A stretch of DNA of 53,170 bases from an uncultured Bacteroidota bacterium. GTDB lineage: Bacteria > Bacteroidota > Bacteroidia > Chitinophagales > Chitinophagaceae. The notes under the pieces were generated by a model. It saw only the letters and a list, made by a program, of their open reading frames with translations, was not told the DNA's origin and did not search any database. The stretch spans positions 1 through 53,170 of the forward strand of contig CAIRES010000012.1 in NCBI GenBank assembly GCA_903877645.1. The letters are read 5' to 3'. This document shows positions 40,489 to 49,293 of the stretch, one piece after another (the first letter of the stretch is position 1; the number at the start of each line of letters is the position of its first letter). The translations under genes and the position numbers were made by a program.

Positions 40489-42261
40489 CTATTGCACAAC
40501 AACTTTAGCAGTGTTAATGGACATGCCCGTCTGTAATACAATGCTATACACCCCTTTATCAACTCCTTCCAGGTCAAGTACCTGCGTTGTTAATCCGGTT
40601 GCAGCGTTGCCCTGTTTGTTCATGATTACTTGCCCCAATACATTCACCAGTTTCAAACGGTAATTGCATCCATTACCGGATGAAAAAACTACAGTAGTCT
40701 TTCCGGTAGTTGGGTTGGGATATACATCGATGATTTTATCGGCAGATTGGCTTACTTGTGGCACACCAGCTGCATTACATGGGGTGAATGGAGTGGGGGC
40801 AGAGGCAATGCCATTGGCCACCAGTACCAGGTTATAGGTATCATAGGGCAGGCCACCGGGCAATGTAAAATACGTTGTGTCAGGCATACTGCCGGTCATA
40901 ATGCCAGTGCTGTTCCAGTTGAAAGTGCGTGCATAATGCACCAGGTCCCCAAGCACAGTATCATGGTTTTCGAGCCGGATTATCGGGTAATTAGTCGGCA
41001 TTTGCCAGTCATCACCATACGCAGCTCCCTGCGATATGCCATTAAAAAGTGTACCTGTAGCCATAAACGTGTCGCAACTGATCATGGTAATATTGTTGAT
41101 TACAGGCACTCCCGAAGCCACAGGTGTTCCGCCGGGAACATAAATGTAATACTGGTTGCTGTTCTGAACGCTGACCAGGATATTTCCATCTGGCAGGTCA
41201 AGCATTCCAGTCATGGAGCAACGAACATCCATGGTATCGCCACCGGCGCATGCACTCACTTCTGTAAATGAATTGGTGAGGTAGTCAAATTCATAGAACC
41301 ATGCCGGAATTTTGAATTCGGTATCATGCACAGCTTGTGGCGAAAATGTGCACAGTATTTTACCATTCGGCATCATGGCCGCCGCAGCGTCTACGGCACC
41401 CAGGCCGCGAGGAATGGCCGGGCCTACAGTCCATCTCCCCATAGTTGTGTCACCGGTTGGCGTATAAAAAGCTGTATGAGGGGTAGACCCTAAAAAAAAT
41501 GCCCGGCCATCAGGCAGCATGAAACCTGCACCCAGTTCGTACCCGAACACATCATACAGCATTTCTGGAAGTGTATCGTCGCGTAGCCATCTATTCAGCG
41601 CAGGAATATACCGTTCAGAATTTTTTGAATCAATATCAATAAACAATACACTATTATCCGGCAATTTTAACCATGCCGCTTCATCAGCGCCACCCAAGCA
41701 TGATGGAGCCACTGAATAACTATCTGTAATGGGATTGAAAATTACATTATCAATGGAACTGGGTAGTACGCAATTCTGTAGCACACGTCCATCCGGAAGG
41801 ATCACCGAGTTCCCATCATAAATCTGTAGCGGGAAAAATCTGGATATACTGGGCAGCGGCCCGGCCAATGTCCAGGTGTCAGTAAGAGGGTTATATGTTT
41901 CTCCATTGCGGTCGCCTGTACCATATTCGCCGCCTGCCACATACAACCTGCCGTCTTTGAGCATTTGGGAAGAACAGAAAAGTCGCGTCTTGTTCATGTT
42001 GTGCATCATCGTCCACGTGCCGTTTGCATAGCTACCGTGCGCATCCGGTGTCAGTTTTACCCACATCTTCTCTACTGTATCAACTCCTCCACTATCTATT
42101 TTGACCATTACAGTTCCATCGGTAAGCAGCAGCGAAACACCATCAGCAACGCCGGGGCAGGGAGGCAGAGCTACCCAGGTACCCTGCCCATAGCATACTA
42201 CATTAAAAATCAAGCTGAGGCTAAATAAGGATAATCGAATTCCTTTTGTATATTTTATCAT
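40489..42261 (-). CDS. Kelch-like / galactose-oxidase-type beta-propeller protein with T9SS sorting domain
   Basis: 590 residues from ATG 42261 (a start at 42282 adds seven). Signal peptide ending near VVCYGQ. The body has kelch-type repeats with paired Gly and Trp or Tyr positions: LKDGRLYVAGGEYGTGDR..ETYNP, TDTWTLAGPLP, LPDGRVLQN, MPNGKILCTF and LPDGNILVSV. From about residue 505, IDVYPNPTTGKTTVVFSS, LKLVNVLGQVIMNK and DLEGVDKGVYSIVL form a T9SS type A domain. Secreted; a carbohydrate or oxidase-like role is a guess, since the copper ligands of galactose oxidase are not evident. Confidence 0.88.
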   Translation of the reverse strand: MIKYTKGIRLSLFSLSLIFNVVCYGQGTWVALPPCPGVADGVSLLLTDGTVMVKIDSGGVDTVEKMWVKLTPDAHGSYANGTWTMMHNMNKTRLFCSSQMLKDGRLYVAGGEYGTGDRNGETYNPLTDTWTLAGPLPSISRFFPLQIYDGNSVILPDGRVLQNCVLPSSIDNVIFNPITDSYSVAPSCLGGADEAAWLKLPDNSVLFIDIDSKNSERYIPALNRWLRDDTLPEMLYDVFGYELGAGFMLPDGRAFFLGSTPHTAFYTPTGDTTMGRWTVGPAIPRGLGAVDAAAAMMPNGKILCTFSPQAVHDTEFKIPAWFYEFDYLTNSFTEVSACAGGDTMDVRCSMTGMLDLPDGNILVSVQNSNQYYIYVPGGTPVASGVPVINNITMISCDTFMATGTLFNGISQGAAYGDDWQMPTNYPIIRLENHDTVLGDLVHYARTFNWNSTGIMTGSMPDTTYFTLPGGLPYDTYNLVLVANGIASAPTPFTPCNAAGVPQVSQSADKIIDVYPNPTTGKTTVVFSSGNGCNYRLKLVNVLGQVIMNKQGNAATGLTTQVLDLEGVDKGVYSIVLQTGMSINTAKVVVQ

Positions 42262-42279
42262 GAGCAAAACATAAGAAAA

Positions 42280-42310
42280 CAAATCTAAGAAATATTTACT
42301 GAACCATCAA
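42280..42310 (-). promoter_or_regulatory. Promoter of the kelch-like gene (TTG-N20-TAGATTTG)
   Basis: On the minus strand a -33 TTG (plus-strand CAA 42308-42310) stands 20 bases from a perfect -7 element TAGATTTG (42280-42287), which is 18 bases before ATG 42261. One of the two best promoters in the window. Confidence 0.82.
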
Positions 42311-42520
42311 GTCCTTCCTTCTGTACTATTTGAGGTTGGAAAATACAACGTGTTTATATATTGTTTTGCGCAAAGCAGCCATCTATCCGATCGACTAATG
42401 ATTGAATACAGGATATTTGTCAGTTTTCGGTATGTAGGCACTTTTATCCATCTTTATTCCATCAATTAATTTGGACGAGGATAGATATGTTCAAACTTTC
42501 TAAAAATGCCCAACAACAAG

Positions 42521-42745
42521 TTATTTTTCCGCCTTCTTATCCAATTTTTCTTCTTTCTTTTCCATTTTGCGAAGGTCTCTTTCTGCTTTTTTGCTATTAC
42601 CGCTGTGCCTTGCGCTTTCCCTTTCAGTCATTTTCTTATCCATTTTCTCCTGTTTCTTCTCGTCTTTCCTTACATGCCTTGATTGCTGGCCAAAAGTTGT
42701 TGTCAGAAGCATGGCCATTATGGCTGTAACTATCATTTTTTTCAT
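42521..42745 (-). CDS. Small secreted Lys/Glu-rich protein
   Basis: 74 residues. A signal peptide (MKKMIVTAIMAMLLTTTFG, cut near FGQ20) precedes about 55 residues that are mostly Lys, Glu, Asp and Arg in heptad-like spacing (EKKQEKMDKKMTERESARHS, ERDLRKMEKKEEKLDKKAEK), so a single charged helix or coiled coil. No recognised family. The 315-base gap on its far side (42746-43060) shows an AT-rich stretch and the lipA promoter only. Confidence 0.6.
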   Translation of the reverse strand: MKKMIVTAIMAMLLTTTFGQQSRHVRKDEKKQEKMDKKMTERESARHSGNSKKAERDLRKMEKKEEKLDKKAEK

Positions 42746-43046
42746 ATTTTTTTATATATTTATTTATAATAATCGTGCCAATGATTGTGGAAATTTTTGG
42801 CAATAAAAAGGTAGTGGATTAAAAACGCTGTGGATTTGATTCAGTTGGATAGCTTGTTATTTTTTGGGGTGCTGGTTCGACAGAACGGTGTCTCCCGGTA
42901 GCAACAATAAGATCCCTATCCACTTGCTTTTTGCATAAAGCAGTTGCGTGTTACAATATATAAGTAATATCTCTGCAATTTACGGCCCCAATAGCGCTAT
43001 AGGTGGACTTTATAATTGTTAGGTTATCTCTTTGTAACCGTTTTCT

Positions 43047-43054
43047 TACCTTTG
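43047..43054 (+). promoter_or_regulatory. -7 promoter element (TACCTTTG) for lipA
   Basis: A perfect TAnnTTTG match only 6 bases before ATG 43061. The predicted transcript would begin at or next to the start codon. Confidence 0.5.
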
Positions 43055-43060
43055 TTACCT

Positions 43061-43993
43061 ATGCAGGAGTTGCCGGTCATCAGTTCTATAGATATAACCA
43101 AGGATACGCGTGTAAAGAAGCCCGATTGGTTGCGTGTAAAATTGCCTATTGGTGAGAATTACCGCCATGTGCGCAACCTGGTGGATAAGAACAAACTACA
43201 CACGATATGTGAAAGCGGCAACTGCCCCAATATGGGCGAATGCTGGGGTGAGGGTACGGCGACCTTTATGATATTGGGCAACATCTGCACCCGCTCCTGT
43301 GGCTTTTGTGCGGTAGCTACCGGCAGGCCGGAGCCTGTGGATTGGGACGAGCCGCAGCGTGTGGCCGAGGCCATACACCTGATGAGCGTAAAACATGCCG
43401 TGATCACGTCTGTAGACCGTGACGAACTGAAAGACGGCGGCAGCATTATCTGGTACAACACCATAAAGGCTGTACGCGCCCTGAACCCACAAACAACCCT
43501 CGAAACACTAATCCCCGACTTCCGTGGCGACTGGAACAACCTGCAACGCATTATAGATGTGGCACCGGAGGTAGTATCTCATAATGTAGAAACAGTAGAA
43601 CGCCTTACCCGCAAGGTGCGCATACAGGCCAAGTACCACCGCAGCATGGAGGTGATCCGCAGGCTGAAGGATGGCGGCATGAGGACCAAGAGCGGCATCA
43701 TGATGGGCCTGGGCGAAGAAAAAGAAGAAGTATTGCAAACCCTGCAAGACCTTGCAGATAACGGCTGCGACGTAGTGACCATGGGCCAGTACCTGCAACC
43801 TACGCCTAAACATCTGCCGGTAGTACGTTTCGTGCATCCGGATGAATTTGCTTTTTACCGGGAAGAGGGCTACAAAATGGGCCTTGATTATGTAGAAAGC
43901 GGCCCGCTGGTACGCTCATCTTACCATAGTGAAAGGCATGTGTTTGCAGGGGAGGGGAGGAAGAAATGGCTCAATGACTCAATGGCTCAATAG
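43061..43993 (+). CDS. lipA: Lipoyl synthase
   Basis: 310 residues from ATG 43061; a longer frame from 43016 adds a hydrophobic stretch upstream of the promoter and is not used. The auxiliary cluster motif [12 protein letters not shown] (Cys50, 55, 61) and the radical-SAM motif CTRSCGFC (Cys76, 80, 83) are complete. The enzyme inserts two sulfurs into protein-bound octanoyl chains to make the lipoyl cofactor of 2-oxoacid dehydrogenases. The last residues ([10 protein letters not shown]) come from a CTCAATG repeat and are not typical of LipA, whose normal end is near the SSYHSERH motif. Confidence 0.95.
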   Translation: MQELPVISSIDITKDTRVKKPDWLRVKLPIGENYRHVRNLVDKNKLHTICESGNCPNMGECWGEGTATFMILGNICTRSCGFCAVATGRPEPVDWDEPQRVAEAIHLMSVKHAVITSVDRDELKDGGSIIWYNTIKAVRALNPQTTLETLIPDFRGDWNNLQRIIDVAPEVVSHNVETVERLTRKVRIQAKYHRSMEVIRRLKDGGMRTKSGIMMGLGEEKEEVLQTLQDLADNGCDVVTMGQYLQPTPKHLPVVRFVHPDEFAFYREEGYKMGLDYVESGPLVRSSYHSERHVFAGEGRKKWLNDSMAQ

Positions 43994-43997
43994 CTCA
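43966..43997 (+). repeat. GGCTCAATGACTCAAT tandem repeat at the lipA 3' end
   Basis: ATGGCTCAATGACTCAATGG followed by CTCAATAGCTCA repeats a CTCAATG-type unit four times. It overlaps the last nine codons and stop of lipA. Confidence 0.7.
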
Positions 43998-44201
43998 CTG
44001 GAAAAGCAGGATTTCATCCAGGATAATGCGGATACCAATGATAACGATCATAGGCAACGCGCTGTATCTGTTATGAGTACAAGCATGCGGGTGCATTGGA
44101 GAAAACAATTTAAAGAAGCAATAGTTATAGGCGAGAAGTCCGAAAAAGATCCTTTTGATGGTCTTGAGAATGATTTTGATAAAAACGAGTGGACCTGGTA
44201 A
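43974..44201 (+). CDS. Doubtful small ORF after lipA, antitoxin-like C-terminus
   Basis: An ORF overlapping the lipA end; ATG 43974 gives 75 residues, ATG 44073 gives 42. The first part is encoded by the repeat and unlikely to be functional. The C-terminal segment [21 protein letters not shown] is acidic and Trp-ended and recalls the tail of small antitoxin-type proteins in Bacteroidetes. No toxin partner is visible, so this may be a remnant. The following bases to 44334 show no other feature. Confidence 0.35.
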   Translation: MTQWLNSSLEKQDFIQDNADTNDNDHRQRAVSVMSTSMRVHWRKQFKEAIVIGEKSEKDPFDGLENDFDKNEWTW

Positions 44202-44334
44202 TAGCTGATGTTCTTAGCCATTCAGCGCGTTTATCCCACATTTTCTGCTTTTTTATCTCATTATCCGCATTTTAACCTTTTTTAACGTAAATAATTGACC
44301 TTTAAGACTTAAATTCGCAATCTAATTTTCACAA

Positions 44335-45540
44335 ATGACACAAACAGACTATATACACGTACCCTACGGCAGGACCGTACACGGCGAAGAAGAAATAGAT
44401 GCAGTGGTGAAAGTGCTCCGCACATCTACACAAATGGGCAAAAATGTGCGCGAAATGGAAGAGCGCGTGGCTGCATTGTATAATAAGAAATACGGTATTG
44501 GCGTGAACAGCGGCTCATCGGCCCTGTACCTGGCTGCCGACCTGATGAACTATGAGGCTGGCAGTGAGATCATCACCCCGGCACTGACGTTCTCTACCAC
44601 AGTAGCACCCCTCGTTAAAAAAGGTTGGGTTCCTGCTTTCATTGATGTGGAAGAAGGTACTTACAACCTGGATGCCAGTAAGGTGGAAGAAATGATCACG
44701 CCGAAAACAAAGGCGATGGTGATCCCTAACCTTATGGGCAACTTGCCTGACTGGAAACAACTGCGCGAAATAGCTGATAAACACAATCTATTCGTACTCG
44801 AAGACTCGGCCGATACGCTGGGTGCGGAGATAGACGGCGCTTCGTCAGGCCGCTTTACTGATATGAGTACTACCAGTTTCTACGGCTCACATATTGTGAA
44901 CTGTGGCGGCAATGGTGGTATGCTGTGTGTGAATACAGATGAGTTTTATAACCGTGGCCGCCTGCTCCGCAGCTGGGGCCGCAGCTCATCTTTGTTTGTA
45001 GAATCAGAAAAGATAGAGAACCGCTTTAATGTGGAAGTAGATGGTATCCCTTACGATGCGAAGTTCGTATTCGAAGAGCCGGGTTATAATATCGAGCCAT
45101 CTGAGATGGGCGCTGCTTTCGGACTGGTGCAGGTGAGCAAGCTGGCTGCTAATATCGACAGTCGCACATCTAACTACACCCGTATGCGCGAATTCTTCAA
45201 ACAATATGAAGAGTTCTTTATACTGCCTAACCAATTGCCTAATTCACGTACCGGCTGGCTGGCATACCCAAGTACGATCCGTGCAACTGCTCCATTCATC
45301 CGCCGCGACCTGCAGATATTCCTGGAGAAGAGGAACATACAGACGCGTACAGTATTCACAGGCAACATCCTTCGTCAGCCGGGCTTCAAAAATGTAGCGC
45401 ATAAGGCAGCTAAGGGTGGTTACCCAGAATCGGACAAGGTAATGCGTGGAGGAATGTTGCTGGCTTGCCATCATGGACTGAATGAAGAGCAAATAAGCCA
45501 TGTGATGGAGAGTGTTACTGTGTTCATGAAAAATCTATAA
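44335..45540 (+). CDS. DegT/DnrJ/EryC1-family enzyme with His in place of the PLP lysine
   Basis: 401 residues of the sugar-aminotransferase fold: GVNSGSSALYLAADLM (phosphate site), PALTFSTTVAPLVKKGW, LEDSADTLGA and SFYGSHIVNCGGNGG. In this last motif the position of the usual PLP lysine (SFHAxKN in aminotransferases) is His186. The same change is found in ColD and in RfbH/E1-type 3-dehydrases, which remove the C3 hydroxyl of a 4-keto sugar. So a 3-dehydratase acting on a nucleotide sugar is more likely than a transaminase. There is no Cys cluster for an Fe-S centre as in RfbH. The next gene starts one base after the stop. Confidence 0.82.
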   Translation: MTQTDYIHVPYGRTVHGEEEIDAVVKVLRTSTQMGKNVREMEERVAALYNKKYGIGVNSGSSALYLAADLMNYEAGSEIITPALTFSTTVAPLVKKGWVPAFIDVEEGTYNLDASKVEEMITPKTKAMVIPNLMGNLPDWKQLREIADKHNLFVLEDSADTLGAEIDGASSGRFTDMSTTSFYGSHIVNCGGNGGMLCVNTDEFYNRGRLLRSWGRSSSLFVESEKIENRFNVEVDGIPYDAKFVFEEPGYNIEPSEMGAAFGLVQVSKLAANIDSRTSNYTRMREFFKQYEEFFILPNQLPNSRTGWLAYPSTIRATAPFIRRDLQIFLEKRNIQTRTVFTGNILRQPGFKNVAHKAAKGGYPESDKVMRGGMLLACHHGLNEEQISHVMESVTVFMKNL

Positions 45541-45541
45541 A

Positions 45542-45931
45542 ATGTTTGAATTATTATTGCTTGGTTACCTGACCTATCGCAATGCGATGAGGGCAAAGTT
45601 GAAAGACCAGAACCCGGTAACATGGGGACTGGTAACTGTGTTGGCGTACTTTGCGGCCATGATGATCGGTGCCATGGTGGTGATCGGGTTCTTCTGCCGT
45701 GACGTGATCAATCTCAACTCATTCTCGTCGCTTGATGTAAAGTCGAGGAATGCGGTGACGCAGCAATTGCAACAGGTGATATCTACTAATCCGCTGCATA
45801 TGCTCACCATAGAGCTATTCAGTATAGGTGGTTACTTGCTGGTTCGTTATTTTCTTGACCGGAAACCGAATAAGAAAGGCCCCGAAGTACACTGGATGGA
45901 TAAACTGGGGCACCAGGAAGAAGAGAAATAA
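45542..45931 (+). CDS. Small membrane protein of unknown function
   Basis: 129 residues with two or three membrane segments (about 28-52, GLVTVLAYFAAMMIGAMVVI, and 86-104, LTIELFSIGGYLLVRYF). Cytoplasmic ends are charged, the last being KPNKKGPEVHWMDKLG. It starts one base after the DegT-like gene and must be co-transcribed. No family recognised. Confidence 0.7.
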   Translation: MFELLLLGYLTYRNAMRAKLKDQNPVTWGLVTVLAYFAAMMIGAMVVIGFFCRDVINLNSFSSLDVKSRNAVTQQLQQVISTNPLHMLTIELFSIGGYLLVRYFLDRKPNKKGPEVHWMDKLGHQEEEK

Positions 45932-45951
45932 AAAAGTAAAAGTAATAAAAT

Positions 45952-45981
45952 AAAAACGGCCTGTAGTTTTGGGCCGTTTTT
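45952..45981 (+). terminator. Terminator of the DegT-like / membrane gene pair
   Basis: AAAAACGGCC and GGCCGTTTTT form a perfect 10-bp stem with a 10-base loop, ending in five T, 20 bases past the stop. Confidence 0.9.
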
Positions 45982-46049
45982 GTTTTATTGGAGTGTGCCC
46001 CTCATAGACATTAATAATGAAACACTATCAATATTATTACATAAACATC

Positions 46050-46098
46050 CCTCTAACCCCCTTCGCCAAGGCACAGCCTACGCTAAAAGGGGGAATTT
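46050..46098. repeat. CCCCC/GGGGG intergenic element
   Basis: CCCTCTAACCCCCTT at 46050-46064 and AAAAGGGGGAA at 46083-46093 could pair (AACCCCCTT with AAAGGGGG) around a 20-base middle containing CAGCC. Such CCCTCTAACCCCC / GGGGGAATT elements are common between Bacteroidetes genes. The rest of the gap 45982-46172 shows no gene. Confidence 0.45.
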
Positions 46099-46172
46099 CC
46101 ATCGCAACTATTATAGGATAATTTAATAATGGTATCCTAATAACGGTTAGTATGGATTGTGGGACAACTATG

Positions 46173-46913
46173 CTACCACCCTAGTAATGTTTTCAGCTTC
46201 GCCATGCCACTTTTGCTCACGAGTACTTTTGCACCGCAGTGCAGTAGGGCTATGTGGCTTTCTTTTTCGTAGGGCTCAATGCGCATTAGTTGGGTTACCG
46301 GCACTATGTAGGAGCGGTGTACCTTTACAAATTGCTGCGGGTCGAGCGTTTGCTCTATGTGCGACAGCGTGCTTTTTTTCAGGTAGCTGCCATCCTTGGT
46401 TACTATCTTTATGTAGTCGTCGTTGGCTTCGATGTAGTATATCTCCTGTGCTGGTATGATGCGGATGAGGCCATTGTCTTTCACCACTATGCGGTGCTGG
46501 TAGCCTTCGTACACATTGTTCTCCAGCAGCGCTGCCACCGGGGCGGCCGCTTCTTTGTTGCCTGCCTGCGGTAGCCATTTTTGGATGGCCTTATCAAACC
46601 TGTCTTTTCCGATAGGCTTTAACAGGTAGTCTACGGCATGTGCTTCAAAAGCTTTGAGGGCATACTCATCGAATGCTGTGGTGAAGATGACTGCGGGTGG
46701 GTTGTCTATCAGTTCCAGCATTTCGAAGCCATTGAGCCGGGGCATTTGTATATCCAGGAAAATGAGATCGGGGTTATGCTCCTGTATGGCTTTAAATCCT
46801 TCGAAGCCATCTCCGCATTCGGCCACTACCTCTATTTGCGGATAGGCTTTCAGCAGGGTTTTGATCAGTTGCCTGGCCAGCGGTTCATCATCTATCAGTA
46901 TGGCTTTGAACAT
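46173..46913 (-). CDS. LytTR-type response regulator
   Basis: 246 residues. Receiver domain 1-120 with Asp8, Asp9, the phosphorylated Asp54 in IFLDIQMP, Thr in FTTAF and the KPI lysine. A linker of about 20 residues leads to a LytTR DNA-binding domain (about 140-245) with IYYIEANDDYIKI and FVKVHRSYIVP. It reads the signal of the histidine kinase encoded directly upstream, with which it overlaps by 26 bases. LytTR regulators bind direct-repeat sites; none is obvious near this operon. Confidence 0.94.
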   Translation of the reverse strand: MFKAILIDDEPLARQLIKTLLKAYPQIEVVAECGDGFEGFKAIQEHNPDLIFLDIQMPRLNGFEMLELIDNPPAVIFTTAFDEYALKAFEAHAVDYLLKPIGKDRFDKAIQKWLPQAGNKEAAAPVAALLENNVYEGYQHRIVVKDNGLIRIIPAQEIYYIEANDDYIKIVTKDGSYLKKSTLSHIEQTLDPQQFVKVHRSYIVPVTQLMRIEPYEKESHIALLHCGAKVLVSKSGMAKLKTLLGW

Positions 46914-47940
46914 GGTGCTGTGGTATTTTTAAAATAGTCGTGAAATATTGTTCGTCTTTTTTTGTTTCAAGGAGATCGAGGCGGGCGTAGAGCAACCACA
47001 ATCTTCGTTGTATGCCTTCCAGCCCGAAGCCTGTGCCCTTGGGAGGTGAAGTGTTTGCATCGTAAGGATTGGTAATGGTGATTTCGAGCATCGGGCCATC
47101 GAGGAAAATATGAATGAAGATATCCACAGTGCCGGTTTTACCATACAGCCCGAACTTGATGGCATTCTCAATAATAGGCTGCATCAGGAATGGGGGGATG
47201 CGCGCATCATCAGTATATTCTTTTTCGAAGTGGACCTGCAGCCTGTCGCCAAACCGCACTGATTCGATGGCCAGGTAAGAGCTGAGGTAGATCAATTCTT
47301 CTTCAATAGGCATGGTGTCTTCTGATTCCCGCTTAACAGAGCTACGCAGAAAATCAGATAGCTTGCCGATCATTTCCTGCGCCTTGTTGGGTTCTATCAT
47401 GATGAGTGCGCTGATGGAGTTGAGGCTGTTGTACAGGAAGTGGGGCTGCAGTTGCTGCCGCAGCTTGAAGAGTTCAGCTTCTTTCAGTAATGCCGAAGCA
47501 TCGGCCTGCTGCTGGAAACGTGTATCGAGCGATACGATGTTCTTACGGAGGGCGCTGTTGGTGGCCATCCAGCTATTCACGATCCAGATGACGAGGAAGC
47601 GGATGGGGAGGGCGTGGTGCAGCCATATCTTGTAGGGGGCATTTGTAGCGCCTATCCACCATTTCAATAGTTCCCATTCGGCGGTAGTAGCCGCTACGCT
47701 TATCATCAATGCCACCAGCAAAGCGTACGGATAAATGACCGCAGAGGTAGGGTAGGCCCTGATGAGCAATACAATACCCCATATAGCGGTACACAGCAGC
47801 AGGCTGCTCACCAGGCCATCATACACTGCCACATACACATCGAACTGGAGCACGTTGCGCAGTATAATATAATGCACTGCCAGTACCAAAAGTACCAGCA
47901 GTGACACCATCCAATGAATATTTTTCTTTAACGGGCGCAA
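46888..47940 (-). CDS. LytS/YehU-type sensor histidine kinase
   Basis: 350 residues. Four membrane helices in the first 120 residues and no large external domain. The His_kinase domain carries RQQLQPHFLYNSLNSI with His167, then PFLMQPIIENAIKFGL (N-box) and GTGFGLEGIQRRLWLLY (G-box). It phosphorylates the LytTR regulator encoded next. The end overlaps that gene by 26 bases. Upstream are DUF4288 and a LiaF-like gene, all likely one operon. Confidence 0.93.
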   Translation of the reverse strand: MRPLKKNIHWMVSLLVLLVLAVHYIILRNVLQFDVYVAVYDGLVSSLLLCTAIWGIVLLIRAYPTSAVIYPYALLVALMISVAATTAEWELLKWWIGATNAPYKIWLHHALPIRFLVIWIVNSWMATNSALRKNIVSLDTRFQQQADASALLKEAELFKLRQQLQPHFLYNSLNSISALIMIEPNKAQEMIGKLSDFLRSSVKRESEDTMPIEEELIYLSSYLAIESVRFGDRLQVHFEKEYTDDARIPPFLMQPIIENAIKFGLYGKTGTVDIFIHIFLDGPMLEITITNPYDANTSPPKGTGFGLEGIQRRLWLLYARLDLLETKKDEQYFTTILKIPQHHVQSHTDR

Positions 47941-47973
47941 AAAAATGATTTAATCAATATCAAAGTACGGTTA

Positions 47974-48273
47974 TTATCCTATTGCCCATAACGGGGCTGC
48001 TACCATTGTGGCCTCGCGTACCATTGAGAACAACAGGCCACCATTCTTCAGTTCCACCGGCTGCACATCTTTTACCGCCAGCAATCGCCAGCAAATGGTA
48101 CGGCCATGCCGGTCTATAAAAGTGCCTTCTTCATCTTTGCCGGTATCCCGGGCTATGAGCAGTGCCTGGTCTTCTTCTTCGGCATAAATCAGCCGCCATT
48201 GTTCTTCATATTGGTCGGTAGGCTGGCCTTCGCATTCTATCCGGTAAATGATCTGTGCAGTGAATGATCTCAT
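47974..48273 (-). CDS. DUF4288-like small protein
   Basis: 99 residues. The order of strand, charged helix and strand (FTAQIIYRIECEG, YEEQWRLIYAEEEDQALLIA, RTICWRLLAVKDVQPVELKN) matches DUF4288, a small fold of unknown function. It lies 33 bases before the kinase and 42 bases after the LiaF-like gene, in one operon. It has no membrane segment. Confidence 0.65.
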   Translation of the reverse strand: MRSFTAQIIYRIECEGQPTDQYEEQWRLIYAEEEDQALLIARDTGKDEEGTFIDRHGRTICWRLLAVKDVQPVELKNGGLLFSMVREATMVAAPLWAIG

Positions 48274-48315
48274 AGTGTGGTGGTGTGTGGTAGTGTGAGG
48301 AATTTGTTTCGTTGC

Positions 48316-49098
48316 TTAGTAAGACTTCAGCTCGATGCTGCCGAAAGAGCAACTGCCCCTCAGTATCAGCACTTTCTTATTTTCTCCGGTTACGGCAGAT
48401 TGTATGGTGCGGCTGTCTTCCACACTACCGAAGGACGGATTCACTTCATTCTGCACTTCCCAGTGCGATGGCACGATGATCTCCAGTCCGCCGAATGATA
48501 CCCTGCAATCGAGTATTGCTGATGAGTCCACAATATCTGCCTGGGAGAGATTCAGCTCGCAGCCGCCGAAGGTTACCGACGCTACACCACCTTTAAAGTC
48601 CTTTGAAGTGACTATTTCTTTACGGCCACCAAAGGTTACGTCTATATTGAGGGTGCTTGCGTCTGATATATTGGTATCGGGTCCCTTGCTCATCTTGTTC
48701 ATTGGGCCACACCTGTCTTTGTGGGGGCGGAATGCGATAACCAGGCCAATGATGATGATGAAAGCCGGCCATACAAAGTGAGCTGATGGCTTGCCCATGA
48801 TCATGAATTGCGGGGTGAGGTTGGCAATGCCGACCAGTATGAGTATCCACCAGGCGTTGTTTCGGAAATTGTTCTTAAGACCTATCAATATACCTATAAC
48901 GATCAGGATGATGGGCCATAAGAATTCGAGGTCGAAATACGGGAATACACCCAGTGCCCTTAAAAAGAAGCCGATACCCACGAGGGCCATTAAAATGCCA
49001 AATACTGTTTTGTTCCTTTTCCTGTTTTGGCGAAACTTGCTGATCCGGTCTTCCCGGTATTTCATGTAATCTTCGCCGTAAAAATTTCTGTTGCGCAT
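48316..49098 (-). CDS. LiaF-like membrane protein (envelope-stress regulator family)
   Basis: 260 residues from ATG 49098. The region upstream of it overlaps the promoter, so a TTG at 49119 is rejected. N-terminus basic (KYREDRISKFRQNRKRNK), then four membrane helices (about 33-130) as in the LiaF/YvqF 'cell wall-active antibiotics response' family. The C-terminal cytoplasmic domain is beta-rich with repeating Phe-Gly-Gly turns (VTFGG, SVTFGGCELNLSQ, RVSFGGLEIIVPS, CSFGSIEL). In Firmicutes LiaF inhibits the LiaS kinase; here a kinase and regulator follow in the same operon. Confidence 0.8.
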   Translation of the reverse strand: MRNRNFYGEDYMKYREDRISKFRQNRKRNKTVFGILMALVGIGFFLRALGVFPYFDLEFLWPIILIVIGILIGLKNNFRNNAWWILILVGIANLTPQFMIMGKPSAHFVWPAFIIIIGLVIAFRPHKDRCGPMNKMSKGPDTNISDASTLNIDVTFGGRKEIVTSKDFKGGVASVTFGGCELNLSQADIVDSSAILDCRVSFGGLEIIVPSHWEVQNEVNPSFGSVEDSRTIQSAVTGENKKVLILRGSCSFGSIELKSY

Positions 49099-49116
49099 AT
49101 CATTTATATTGTGACC

Positions 49117-49124
49117 CAAAAGTA
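49117..49124 (-). promoter_or_regulatory. -7 promoter element (TACTTTTG, minus strand) for the LiaF-like operon
   Basis: A perfect TAnnTTTG on the minus strand, 18 bases before ATG 49098. The last three bases of the element are the alternative TTG start codon, which rules that codon out. Confidence 0.65.
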
Positions 49125-49293
49125 GATACTCAATGCCCGCTACGAAAGCCCTAATAGGTAAGAAAAATAGACTTGTCGGTAAATGGGGTGGATATGGCGG
49201 TAAATGAATGTATATATGATAGCTATTTGCGTTGTATAATGTCTTGAGGGATGATTTTAGTCATTTATGGTGGTAAAGGGCACTTTTTTGCAG

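Noticed and set aside
42838-42890. tRNA-like pieces (TTCAGTTGGATAGC and GGTTCGA)
   Set aside because: Only 20 bases separate the D-arm-like and T-arm-like parts, too few for an anticodon arm, and no matching acceptor stem is present.
44323-44330. TAATTTTC as the promoter of the DegT-like gene
   Set aside because: The last base differs from the consensus and it sits only four bases before the ATG; not listed.
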